14,095 bases of DNA from an uncultured Lachnospiraceae bacterium (GTDB taxonomy: Bacteria; Bacillota_A; Clostridia; Lachnospirales; Lachnospiraceae). The position numbers and the translations under genes are program-made. The stretch is taken from assembly GCA_947302185.1 (NCBI GenBank), contig CAMYVI010000037.1:1-14095 (forward strand), given 5' to 3'. The notes below the pieces were generated by a model. That model saw nothing but the letters and a program-made list of their open reading frames with translations, was not told where the DNA came from and did no database searches. Shown piece after piece: positions 7,421-14,095 of the stretch (position 1 is its first letter; each line of letters opens with the position of its first letter).

Positions 7421-8908
7421 TCAGATAAGTATTGTCCCGATAACAGGAATCTTCATTTCGCCGATAATTCCGATATCTGTCTCAATCCTGCCAAGTCTTG
7501 ATTCATTCTTTTTCTCTACTAAAATCACCCCATCGCTCTCACGGAGAAGGGATGTATTACCGAACAGTGTATCACAGTATTTCAGACTGATGCCCTTTAA
7601 GTTCTTCTGCATCTTTTCCGTTACAGACCTCAGATCGCTTTCAGACACATCGCCCGTAAGAACGATTGTTCCGGCATCCGACGCATACAGCTCTACCATC
7701 TGTGCAGCCTTCAGCATCCGCTCGTCATAAGTCAGTTTCCCGTCGCTCCCCATACCAAGGTTCTCAATAAAGCGATCGATACCGCTGAATAATCTCTTCT
7801 TCTCATCGAAACTGAGAGTAGCAAGCGGTTTTAAATCGTAGGAGAGGAGAAGTTCCTTCGAACTGATAACTCTTCCTTTTACAAAGATGAGAATCACGTT
7901 GAACATGGCACCGATCAGAACGCCTACGATAAATCCTATAATCAAATTTACAAGAATCGCTTTTTTATTCAGAGAAGCACGAGTCGGTGCATTATATACA
8001 TAATTTGATTTAGCGTCTTTGAAATTATCGTAACGGGTCTGAGTCGTCGCATATTCGCTGATAAAGTTCTCCTGATAATTTCTCATTCCGGAATCATACA
8101 GGATTTCCACGCCCTCATCCATGAATCGGAGCTCATGATCGCATATATCTTCTTTGACAGCACCCAGTTCTTCCTTCAGTTTCTCAACCGCATAATCCCG
8201 TATTCGTACAGCAGTTTCAGTGTCATAACATTTTACGGACAAAATAAGTTCTGCGGAATCAATATAAGATTCGACTGTGATGCACTCATCGATATACTTA
8301 GGCTCCGTTCCGAGTTCAGCCGCCAGTTCTGTCCAGTCGACCTGGCCGGTCAGGAACATGGTGTATTCTCTCATGAGACGCGAAGCAAAAAACTGAACTG
8401 CGGAGTTCACCTCCCCTTCGGTACCCCCCTCAGTCTGCGTATTATCTGCTGAAGATGAAGTTCCTGAGGTCGATTCATCATCCCCCGCTCCCGCCAGGGT
8501 CGTAATTTCAACTACGGTGTCAAGCTCATCGAGTTCCTTCAGCTCTTCCGAGTTCAATAAAACATCTACATAGATACGTTCTCTGGCGACAGCCTCATTA
8601 AAAGGATCTATCCGCATCAGGAACGAGTGGGATACGTACTGTCTTTTCTCGGCCATTATACGGTCAAGCCGGTCAAGTGCAGCGTTGTATTCCTCTGCGG
8701 TCAAGTACCCCGCAGACTCATCCGTCATCTCATTTCCTGACCGGCTATGCTCTTTCTTATCCCCGGCTCTGTATTCAAGTATCGGGACCATTCCCAGAAT
8801 AAGCGCGAAAATAATGCCCAGAATAAACATCTGCCGCCAATGAACTAAAACAGCTTTAAGGAAGCTTACCAGATCCACTGTTCTCTCATAATTATACTCC
8901 GAGCTCAT
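7421..8908 (-). CDS. Wzz-like chain-length determinant with degenerate BY-kinase-like C-terminus
   Basis: A 495-residue polysaccharide co-polymerase. It has a short cytoplasmic N-terminus with a Wzz-type segment (VDLVSFLKAVLVHWRQ, 11-26), TM1 at about 27-44, a long external region (45-315), TM2 at about 318-343 preceded by the usual proline (APTRASLNKK), and a 150-residue cytoplasmic domain. The outer region holds an acidic Ser/Thr/Gly-rich linker (142-167). The final domain has the layout of a bacterial tyrosine kinase: a strand TIVLTGD (414-420) where Walker A would follow, a strand DGVILVEKK (459-467) where Walker B and later strands lie, and IPVIGTILI at the end. However, it lacks a GKS/T P-loop and a tyrosine cluster. 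It probably sets polymer length or organises the Wzy complex. AAAGGGG six bases before the ATG fixes the start. It is first in its block, after the 324-bp gap with leader repeats. Confidence 0.85.
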   Translation of the reverse strand: MSSEYNYERTVDLVSFLKAVLVHWRQMFILGIIFALILGMVPILEYRAGDKKEHSRSGNEMTDESAGYLTAEEYNAALDRLDRIMAEKRQYVSHSFLMRIDPFNEAVARERIYVDVLLNSEELKELDELDTVVEITTLAGAGDDESTSGTSSSADNTQTEGGTEGEVNSAVQFFASRLMREYTMFLTGQVDWTELAAELGTEPKYIDECITVESYIDSAELILSVKCYDTETAVRIRDYAVEKLKEELGAVKEDICDHELRFMDEGVEILYDSGMRNYQENFISEYATTQTRYDNFKDAKSNYVYNAPTRASLNKKAILVNLIIGFIVGVLIGAMFNVILIFVKGRVISSKELLLSYDLKPLATLSFDEKKRLFSGIDRFIENLGMGSDGKLTYDERMLKAAQMVELYASDAGTIVLTGDVSESDLRSVTEKMQKNLKGISLKYCDTLFGNTSLLRESDGVILVEKKNESRLGRIETDIGIIGEMKIPVIGTILI

Positions 8909-8981
8909 TGTACACCCCTTTTATCATGTGTTTATTTCGTTTTTTCCCGTGTTTAAAAATGTAAGATATTATATGTTACGA

Positions 8982-9020
8982 TTAAGACGCTGAAAGCCGA
9001 TTAGTAACTGTTCCCACAGT
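8982..9020 (-). promoter_or_regulatory. Leader element copy B (short hairpin form)
   Basis: The core at 8982-9003 (plus-strand TTAAGACGC, TGAAAGC, CGATTA) matches copies A and C in both fixed blocks and in spacing. The hairpin beside it is reduced to a perfect 5-bp stem ACTGT/ACAGT (9007-9011 with 9016-9020); its loop reads GGGA on the minus strand, a GNRA tetraloop as RNA. The same GGGA follows the 5' stem strand in the other two copies. The core is also bracketed by an inverted pair GTTAC (8975-8979) and GTAAC (9004-9008). It lies immediately downstream of copy C in tandem, suggesting local duplication. Function unknown. Confidence 0.65.
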
Positions 9021-9030
9021 CATATTATGA

Positions 9031-9086
9031 TTAAGACGCCGAAAATCGATTAAGGATTGTTACGCGCTCAACGCTCTCCCACAATC
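9031..9086 (-). promoter_or_regulatory. Leader element copy C: hairpin plus conserved core
   Basis: The hairpin has an outer stem GATTGT/ACAATC on the minus strand (9086-9081 with 9060-9055). Just inside are GGGA and a possible inner stem GCG/CGC with a five-base loop. The core follows at 9052-9031 (plus-strand TTAAGACGC, CGAAAAT, CGATTA). Compared with copy A the outer stem is nearly the same, but the inner stem differs in sequence while still able to pair. As in copy A the hairpin begins 5-6 bases after a -10 box, so it could form the 5' end of the mRNA for the Wzz-like gene. The structure is my own pairing by eye. Confidence 0.65.
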
Positions 9087-9091
9087 ATGTT

Positions 9092-9115
9092 ATTATAAGT
9101 CTTCCTATATATCAA
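9092..9115 (-). promoter_or_regulatory. Promoter-like site ahead of leader copy C
   Basis: The minus strand carries a perfect -10 box TATAAT at 9097-9092, placed before the hairpin just as TATGAT is in the gmd leader. A -35-like TTGATA (9115-9110) is only 12 bp away, too short for normal sigma-A spacing; at 17 bp there is no good match. TTGATA would fit a 17-bp spacer to TAACAT (9092-9087), which is a weaker -10. Position and the parallel with the gmd promoter argue for a real start, but its exact boxes are uncertain. Confidence 0.5.
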
Positions 9116-9201
9116 GTGCTGAGTAATTATGTATCCGGTCAGCTATAGTTTTAAGATTCAAGTATAAAGGATCGGTCTGCAATTCTTTGAGCGCCGATGC
9201 G

Positions 9202-9219
9202 TGCAATCGAAAGATTGCA
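9202..9219. other. Perfect 7-bp hairpin after the GT2 gene
   Basis: TGCAATC and GATTGCA flank a four-base loop. On the plus strand the loop is GAAA and TTTT follows directly (9220-9223), as in an intrinsic terminator. All genes here are on the minus strand, where the hairpin lies 13 bases beyond the glycosyltransferase stop but has no T-run after it. Short outer complements GAGC (9190-9193) and GCTC (9226-9229) could extend it. It may stop antisense transcription, or protect the 3' end of block 1 mRNA; a minus-strand terminator is not supported by the sequence. Confidence 0.45.
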
Positions 9220-9232
9220 TTTTAGGCTCTCC

Positions 9233-10171
9233 TTAGGATAAATACTCGTCAATGAGAAATCTCGGCCTGCCTTTTGTCTCCATGTAAATCCTTCCTATAT
9301 ATTCCCCGAGTATACCCAAAGCCAGGAGAATCAGTCCTCCTATTGCCCAGATTGAAACGATCAATGAACTCCATCCGGGAACAGTCACTCCTCTGACGCG
9401 CTGTATAATTCCCCAAATCAAAAAAATGATGCTGACAAAGAAAACCGCTATTCCGAGGGCTGTAATCATCCTTATCGGAACTATTGAAAAAGAGGTAATG
9501 CCATCCATGGCAAATGTAAGCATCCTGCTGAGGGGATATTTACTGTTACCTGCATACCGCTCCGCTCTGTCATAATATACCTTTCCCGTCTTATAACCGA
9601 TCATCGGGACAATTCCCCGAAGAAACAGGTTAACTTCCCTGAATTCCGCCAGTCCGTTCAGGGCTCTCTTACTCATGAGCCTGTAATCCGCGTGGTTGCA
9701 GACCATCTGTACGCCCATCCAGCCCATGAGACGATAAAACAGGATTGCCGTAGTCCTTTTGAAGAAAGAATCCGTATCGCGATGATTTCTCACACCGTAC
9801 ACAACGTCACATCCGTCATGATACATCTCTATCATTTTATCTATCGCGTCAATATCATCTTGCAGGTCAGCATCCATGCTGACGCAGGCATCACAGAATT
9901 CACGTGCAGTCATAAGGCCGGCAAGAAGTGCGTTTTGATGGCCTCTGTTCCTCGACAGAGAGAGCCCCTGAAAAACGGGATCAGCCTCATGAAGTTTTCT
10001 TATGACATTCCATGTGTCGTCTTTGCTGCCGTCATTGACGAACATGATGCGGCTCTCCTCAGATATTGATCCTTTATCTATCAGGCTGCCCATCTTTTCG
10101 CGCAGGCGTCTCGCCGTTTCCGGCAGTACGTCTTCCTCATTGTAGCACGGCACCACCATATATAAGATCAT
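9233..10171 (-). CDS. GtrB/DPM1-like family 2 glycosyltransferase with C-terminal membrane helices
   Basis: A 312-residue GT2 enzyme. The GT-A domain shows VVPCYNEE (6-13), FVNDGSKDDTW (44-54), NRGHQNALLAGL (75-86) and the metal-binding MDADLQDD (99-106). Two hydrophobic helices follow (about 237-258 and 270-293), then LGEYIGRIYMETKGRP (288-303), typical of GtrB and related polyprenyl-phosphate glycosyltransferases. The expected reaction is transfer of a sugar from a nucleotide donor to undecaprenyl phosphate on the cytoplasmic side, providing a lipid-linked donor for a GT-C enzyme outside. The ATG at 10171 has CAGGAG at good spacing; an in-frame GTG at 10195 would add eight residues but lacks such a site. 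Last gene of its block. The presence of a DUF6077/GT-C-like protein upstream fits a donor-acceptor pairing, which is inference. Confidence 0.9.
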   Translation of the reverse strand: MILYMVVPCYNEEDVLPETARRLREKMGSLIDKGSISEESRIMFVNDGSKDDTWNVIRKLHEADPVFQGLSLSRNRGHQNALLAGLMTAREFCDACVSMDADLQDDIDAIDKMIEMYHDGCDVVYGVRNHRDTDSFFKRTTAILFYRLMGWMGVQMVCNHADYRLMSKRALNGLAEFREVNLFLRGIVPMIGYKTGKVYYDRAERYAGNSKYPLSRMLTFAMDGITSFSIVPIRMITALGIAVFFVSIIFLIWGIIQRVRGVTVPGWSSLIVSIWAIGGLILLALGILGEYIGRIYMETKGRPRFLIDEYLS

Positions 10172-10253
10172 TTCAGTCTCCTGTACAACACTCACGCTAT
10201 CCGTTTTTGCAACGACAGCACAGAAACCATACTTTATCGGAAAATCTCAGCGT

Positions 10254-11705
10254 TCATCCGGTCATATCGCGGATGCGCAAAATCAGTATCCGGATGATTT
10301 CTCTCATCATAGGTTCACCAAGCAGTAAAAGTACCGCCCCATATACGCCGAAGAAACACACGGAACCGGTCATCAATGTCAGAAAATTGCCGAGCCGTAA
10401 TCTGAACACCCAATAGGAAGCAAATGCAGCAAGGGCAGCCCCGGCTCCCACCTTGGCATATTGTATGTTCTTCATAAACGACAGATCATTTTTCAGAGCG
10501 ACGACCTGTACGACCAGCACAACAGCTTCCGCGGCAACTGTTCCGATCGCAGCTCCCGAAGAAGCGTACCCCGGTATGAGAAGCCGGTTGATAATCAGGT
10601 CGCACACAGCACCGGCGATTTCAGAATACAATACGAACCGTTCCCCTCCGAGAGGAATAAGCATCTGTATTCCGAACACATTGGTGAGTCCGATAAAAAG
10701 AAGCGTCGGCATAATGATCTGCATAGGCACGACCGCCCCCTCGTACTTTTCACCGGAAAACAGAAATATTCCCGGTCTCGCATACAATATAAAGAATAAC
10801 ATCATGGGCACTGCAAGCACAATGACAAAATTAGCTGCTTTGGCGCTGATTCTTCTGAATTCATCCATCTCGCCGTGTTCTACGTAATAGGAACTTCTCG
10901 GAAGAAGGACGGCGCCCAGTGAAGTCACGATACTGACAAGAATCGTCTTTATCTTTACCGCCGCATTGTAATACCCTACATCGGTATCCGTTTTCATGAA
11001 TCCCAGCATGACCGTATCAAGATTCGTGTATACTGTCGTTGCACAAGCCATGGCAAAGAATATAAAAACAGGCTTAAGGTGTTTTACAGGATTGTAGGGA
11101 CCTGCCTGTGAAAAGTCAATATATTTTCTGGCATTGATCAAATTCAGAATGTTGGAGGCAGATGATGCAAATATCGAAATGCCGCCGTAAATCACATAAT
11201 CCGACTGGCTGCGCACAAGTAAAAGCAACGCAATAAGAGCCACAAATTTGAAAAACACTGACCTTATTGTTATATAAGCATATTGTTCGAGAGCCTTATA
11301 AAGCCATTCCATCCCGATCATATTGAAAAGAATCGTCAGGCTCACGATAATCATCAGTTCTTTTTCATTCCGGAATTTGGCGACAAGAGCCAGAGAGATG
11401 AAAAAAGCAGTATAGGAAAGAAGACTCATGACGCCGTTGATCATCAAAAGCTCATGAGCCGTCCTTGTCAGCGCTCTGCGGTCGTCCCTGACCTGTGCGC
11501 AGGCACGTATGCCATAAGTCGGAATTCCAAGTTGTGCGAACATGGAAAAATAGTTTATTACCGATATGGCAAACGACACCTTTCCGGTGCCTACCGGCTG
11601 CAGAATACGCGACACATACGGAAATGTAATTATCGGAAAAATAAAAGAGGACATTGTCAGAATTGCGTTCATGACAAAATTCCTCTTTAATGAGCTCTGT
11701 TTCAT
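10254..11705 (-). CDS. Wzx-type polysaccharide flippase (first of two)
   Basis: A membrane protein of about 483 residues in the MOP/RfbX superfamily, with roughly 12-14 hydrophobic segments. The opening KQSSLKRNFVMNAILTMSSF followed by PYVSRILQPVGTGKVSFA is the classic start of RfbX-like O-unit flippases, as is the later NLDTVMLGFM segment. The frame stays open upstream to a TTG at 11798 inside the preceding gene, but the ATG at 11705 has AGGAGAG before it and begins at the conserved N-terminus, so I use 11705; the extra 31 residues of the longer form look unlike a flippase. It is separated from the preceding gene by 67 bp and from the GT2 gene by 82 bp. A second, different flippase lies at 3518-4954. 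Confidence 0.92.
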   Translation of the reverse strand: MKQSSLKRNFVMNAILTMSSFIFPIITFPYVSRILQPVGTGKVSFAISVINYFSMFAQLGIPTYGIRACAQVRDDRRALTRTAHELLMINGVMSLLSYTAFFISLALVAKFRNEKELMIIVSLTILFNMIGMEWLYKALEQYAYITIRSVFFKFVALIALLLLVRSQSDYVIYGGISIFASSASNILNLINARKYIDFSQAGPYNPVKHLKPVFIFFAMACATTVYTNLDTVMLGFMKTDTDVGYYNAAVKIKTILVSIVTSLGAVLLPRSSYYVEHGEMDEFRRISAKAANFVIVLAVPMMLFFILYARPGIFLFSGEKYEGAVVPMQIIMPTLLFIGLTNVFGIQMLIPLGGERFVLYSEIAGAVCDLIINRLLIPGYASSGAAIGTVAAEAVVLVVQVVALKNDLSFMKNIQYAKVGAGAALAAFASYWVFRLRLGNFLTLMTGSVCFFGVYGAVLLLLGEPMMREIIRILILRIRDMTG

Positions 11706-11772
11706 CTCTCGAATTCTCTCCTGTGGGTCGTAAGAATAATCGATTGCGATGTATAGACTCCTGAGTGTCTCC

Positions 11773-12957
11773 TCACGAATTTGCAGCGAACTGTTCAAGT
11801 AATTCCCTGCCGGCTACATCTGCTCCGTTTGCGGCAGATGAGCCTTCTCCCGTATTTTCCGATTCCGTTCTCTCAGTCTGCACCGCCTCATCGGATCCCC
11901 CTGTATTAACCGGGGACTGTGTATTCTGTCCGGTTCCGGCAGCAGTCTGTGTATTCTGTCCGGTCCCGTCTGCGGTCTGAGTATTCTGTCCTGACTCATC
12001 TGCAGACTGTGTATCCTGTCCGCTATCATCAGCAGTCTGAATCTCCGGTTCGCTCATAGCAGCTGATTCTGTATCACTTATTGCAGTATCAGAGCTGATA
12101 TCCGGTCCCTCATTTTCCTCATCTTCCTCAGAGACAATACCTTTCGGATGCTCTTTATAATAAATGGCGCTTCCGTCAAGAATAGCTATTTCCCGGTATC
12201 CGTATTTATCGAGAATATCTTCATTGATCCTGTACGTAGATGATGTTATCACAAAGTTGTATCCTGATTCGTCAGCCACGTAAAGTATTCGATAATAGTT
12301 CGGCGAACTGCTCTCGAGCTGTTTATGGACTTCAGTCCGCCATCCTTTCTTTTTTGGAACCGGAATAATAAATCCGTCAATATCCCGGCCATAATAAAGC
12401 TTAATTTTAGAAGAATACTGTCTCAGTTCATAAACATACTTTTTTCTTGAAACGACTTTCGGATTTTCTTCTATAGAAAGGAGAATGTCCGCAACACGCT
12501 TGGTGCCGGTTGTGACTTTCTCGGGATTTGTTGCCTCGTTCAGTATGTACTCTTTACTGCCATCCGGTCTTGTTCTCTGTGCAGAATACATATTCGTCCC
12601 CATAAAGAACAGGAGAAGGAAAAGAAAAACCGTCATTCCGATTCGTTCACCGACATTCTCACATGCCTGAATCAGCCGCACGCAGAACAGCGCGATAAGA
12701 ATCGCACCCGGGAACATCCAAAAAGTTCTCCAGTATGCATCTCTGTTGAAAACGTAGTGATAAAGCCATGGCGTACCGCTGATAATTATAATCAACAGCG
12801 TCGGATAAATCAGACGCGGACGGATTTTCTTAGACGTGACGAACAGAAAGAGCAGAGCCGCCATCGCAAAAGCAAAATATCGTCCGTTTCCTATATAGGC
12901 TATCGCCAGTTCATATACTTTCTGAATATCATCAAATATCATTTTCCACCCTGTCAA
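11773..12957 (-). CDS. Membrane protein with external domain and repeat tail; probable C-terminal half of split DUF6077-like protein
   Basis: 394 residues from TTG at 12957, or 389 from ATG at 12942; neither has a convincing ribosome site. Four hydrophobic segments (about 26-42, 48-69, 79-98, 106-124) precede an extracytoplasmic domain (125-275) with mixed alpha/beta character, then a long acidic, Ser/Thr/Gln-rich tail (277-385) that includes 10-residue repeats. The beginning (YELAIAYIGNGRYFAF) and YWRTFWMFPG (75-84) look like the middle of a DUF6077/GT-C-type membrane protein rather than a natural start. The ORF just upstream ends eight bases before this one and looks like the matching N-terminal part. 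The frames differ, and a TAG directly precedes the TTG, so one simple frameshift cannot rejoin them. Function is unproven; a role in glycan transfer or lipid-linked sugar handling is inferred from context. Confidence 0.65.
   Translation of the reverse strand: MTGWKMIFDDIQKVYELAIAYIGNGRYFAFAMAALLFLFVTSKKIRPRLIYPTLLIIIISGTPWLYHYVFNRDAYWRTFWMFPGAILIALFCVRLIQACENVGERIGMTVFLFLLLFFMGTNMYSAQRTRPDGSKEYILNEATNPEKVTTGTKRVADILLSIEENPKVVSRKKYVYELRQYSSKIKLYYGRDIDGFIIPVPKKKGWRTEVHKQLESSSPNYYRILYVADESGYNFVITSSTYRINEDILDKYGYREIAILDGSAIYYKEHPKGIVSEEDEENEGPDISSDTAISDTESAAMSEPEIQTADDSGQDTQSADESGQNTQTADGTGQNTQTAAGTGQNTQSPVNTGGSDEAVQTERTESENTGEGSSAANGADVAGRELLEQFAANS
11919..12038 (-). repeat. Four tandem 30-bp repeats coding a Gln/Thr-rich tail
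   Basis: Four imperfect 30-bp units start at 11919, 11949, 11979 and 12009, with part of a fifth on the right. On the minus strand they encode ten-residue units of the form SGQNTQTADG within the C-terminal tail of the membrane protein. Units differ mainly in their last third, which encodes the DGT/DES/AGT variation. The period is a multiple of three, so copy-number change keeps the frame. The tail resembles wall-spanning or low-complexity linkers. Confidence 0.9.
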
Positions 12958-12965
12958 CTATGTCT

Positions 12966-14042
12966 TTATCGTATGATCCACAGCCTGAGTCCCAGATGAA
13001 TAATATAACACAGAACATTCGGCAGACATGTAAGTCCCAAATAGAGCAGCATTCGAACGTCCTTCTTGGCGATCGTATAAATAAGACCGTAGCATGCAAT
13101 CATAATCGCCATGAGGAGAATTCCCATTCCCGAGAAGAAACACATCGCGGCGTTCAGCATGAAGAGCAGCACATACGTAGTCTTGTTCGCGCTGTCGTTA
13201 TATACATCAAGCAGAAGCATTATCGTCGCGGGTATGCCTACCGCAGCAACGACCGACTTACCCTGCCATAGTCTTGTCATCAGAAATGTTTCCTGTCCGA
13301 ATACTGAATAGTATCCGAAAATATTTACAAGCCATAAGAAAACTACGAACAGGCTTTTATAATCCCTTCTTCCCGGAAAGAACCTCTCAGCCAGTTCATA
13401 ATAAAGGCAGGAAACTATAACTATAAAGATGATAGGCATAACTGAATGATATGCCGTTACCGCTTTCATTCCCGTTATGAAAGCAATCGATGCGGGAAAA
13501 ACAGAATACGGCGAGACTACATCTTTCAGGAGCTCTCCGTACCAGCTGTCAATGATACGGCCCGTCGCGGGATTCGTAAGAAAAATCGTATTATTCTCGA
13601 CCATATCCATTGCGTTCACGACAAATCTCGAATCGTCTTCGTCCATATGCTGGAGTGCGAGAGAATTATAGGAGACAAAAACAGTGATTCCTATGACCAG
13701 TGAATACAGCAGGATGCCCATGATCATACTTCCTCTGTTCTCCTGCTTCGGGGTATCATGCTTTTTCACAATCATTTTGAAGAGTGCCGCAAGTCCCAAC
13801 ACGCAGAAGATCATATAACCGGCAACAATGAACATGGCGGCCATACTGAACGGTGCTCTGAAAAGAACAAGCGGAACAATCATAAACTCGCAGAAGGTCC
13901 CGATAAGAGCACCGCCTGCCAGCTCACATATTGCCGGACTCTTATTCAACTTTAAAACTGTACACACGCCGACTCCCGCCATCATATTCATAATGAGTAC
14001 TACGGACGCGACAGCTATACACTCTACCCAGTAGGCTCCCAC
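12966..14042 (-). CDS. DUF6077/GT-C-like polytopic membrane protein, probable N-terminal part
   Basis: A 358-residue integral membrane protein with about nine or ten hydrophobic segments. An external loop after the fourth segment carries HMDEDDSRFV (132-141), an acidic cluster in the place where GT-C glycosyltransferases hold catalytic acids. RLWQGKSV (257-264) follows in a later loop. From memory these match DUF6077 proteins of Clostridia, which are longer and end in an external domain; that domain appears in the next ORF. The start is GTG at 14042 with AAGGAGG nine bases upstream. The remaining 53 bases to the window edge hold only this site and AT-rich sequence with TATAAT on the minus strand near 14091. 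The protein ends after LGLRLWIIR with TAA. I infer, without proof, a lipid-linked sugar transferase. Confidence 0.7.
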   Translation of the reverse strand: MGAYWVECIAVASVVLIMNMMAGVGVCTVLKLNKSPAICELAGGALIGTFCEFMIVPLVLFRAPFSMAAMFIVAGYMIFCVLGLAALFKMIVKKHDTPKQENRGSMIMGILLYSLVIGITVFVSYNSLALQHMDEDDSRFVVNAMDMVENNTIFLTNPATGRIIDSWYGELLKDVVSPYSVFPASIAFITGMKAVTAYHSVMPIIFIVIVSCLYYELAERFFPGRRDYKSLFVVFLWLVNIFGYYSVFGQETFLMTRLWQGKSVVAAVGIPATIMLLLDVYNDSANKTTYVLLFMLNAAMCFFSGMGILLMAIMIACYGLIYTIAKKDVRMLLYLGLTCLPNVLCYIIHLGLRLWIIR

Positions 14043-14095
14043 TGATGCAAACCTCCTTAATGAAGACCTGATGTCTCAACAATTTTCTATTATAG

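Larger units (their letters stand above)
8909..9232 (-). other. 324-bp intergenic region holding leader repeats, a promoter-like site and a hairpin
   Basis: No credible coding sequence is present on either strand. From the glycosyltransferase end toward the Wzz-like gene it holds, on the minus strand: a hairpin 13 bases past the stop (9202-9219); about 100 AT-rich bases in which I see nothing clear; a promoter-like pair (9092-9115); leader element copy C (9031-9086); copy B (8982-9020); another TATAAT at 8973-8968 with only a weak -35 (CTTTCA) at 17 bp; and the Wzz-like gene's ribosome site. The likely meaning is a new transcription start for the second block, possibly with readthrough from the first. 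Confidence 0.6.

Noticed and set aside
2075..9086. CRISPR array from the repeated 22-base cores
   Set aside because: Only three copies, not evenly spaced and in two distant gaps, with no spacers or cas genes.
8982..9086. Known riboswitch (for example cyclic di-GMP GEMM type) as the leader element
   Set aside because: The fixed blocks do not match the GEMM core or another class I can recall, and the hairpin is too small. I therefore leave it unassigned.
9068..9088. Short leader peptide ORF starting at the ATG within hairpin C
   Set aside because: It would encode only six residues, has no ribosome site, and the ATG would lie at the very 5' end of the predicted transcript.
8909..9232. Insertion sequence or mobile element remnant in the large gap
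   Set aside because: No transposase fragment, no long terminal inverted repeats and no target duplication that I can see; the repeats are better explained as leader elements.

Overview
The window is one continuous stretch of a surface-polysaccharide (capsule, exopolysaccharide or cell-wall glycan) biosynthesis locus, with every convincing gene on the minus strand. AGGAGG-type ribosome binding sites, sigma-A promoters, a Wzx/Wzy set, a GT26 (TagA/WecG/CpsF) transferase and a DUF6077-like membrane protein suggest a Firmicute of class Clostridia, most like Lachnospiraceae. That taxonomy is inference from gene style; no marker gene is present.

In transcription order (right to left) there are three blocks. 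Block 1 (14042 to 9233): a DUF6077/GT-C-like membrane protein apparently split into two ORFs (12966-14042 and 11773-12957), a first Wzx-type flippase (10254-11705) and a GtrB/DPM1-like family 2 glycosyltransferase with two C-terminal membrane helices (9233-10171). Block 2 (8908 to 2195), after a 324-bp gap: a Wzz-like chain-length protein whose cytoplasmic tail looks like a dead BY-kinase, a GT26 glycosyltransferase, a large kinase-like plus SAM-methyltransferase fusion, a second Wzx-type flippase and a Wzy-type polymerase. Block 3 (1968 to beyond position 1), after a 226-bp gap: gmd and fcl, which turn GDP-mannose into GDP-L-fucose; fcl runs off the window.

Taken together, GDP-L-fucose is made by block 3; GT26, GT2 and GT-C enzymes act on lipid-linked intermediates; Wzx moves repeat units across the membrane; Wzy polymerises them; and the Wzz-like protein, perhaps with the kinase/methyltransferase fusion, sets or caps chain length. 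No fucosyltransferase and no initiating phosphoglycosyltransferase is in view, so more of the locus must lie outside.

The most unusual signal is non-coding. The two intergenic gaps share a repeated element in three copies (about 2075-2130, 8982-9020 and 9031-9086). Each has an identical 9-base block, a 7-base variable spacer and an identical 6-base block, next to a hairpin whose sequence differs but whose pairing and GGGA feature are kept. In the gmd gap this element begins exactly where a near-consensus sigma-A promoter would start transcription, so it would form the 5' end of the gmd-fcl mRNA; the copies ahead of the wzz-like gene are placed similarly. It looks like a shared leader RNA or regulator site joining the two transcription units, and I cannot match it to a known family.
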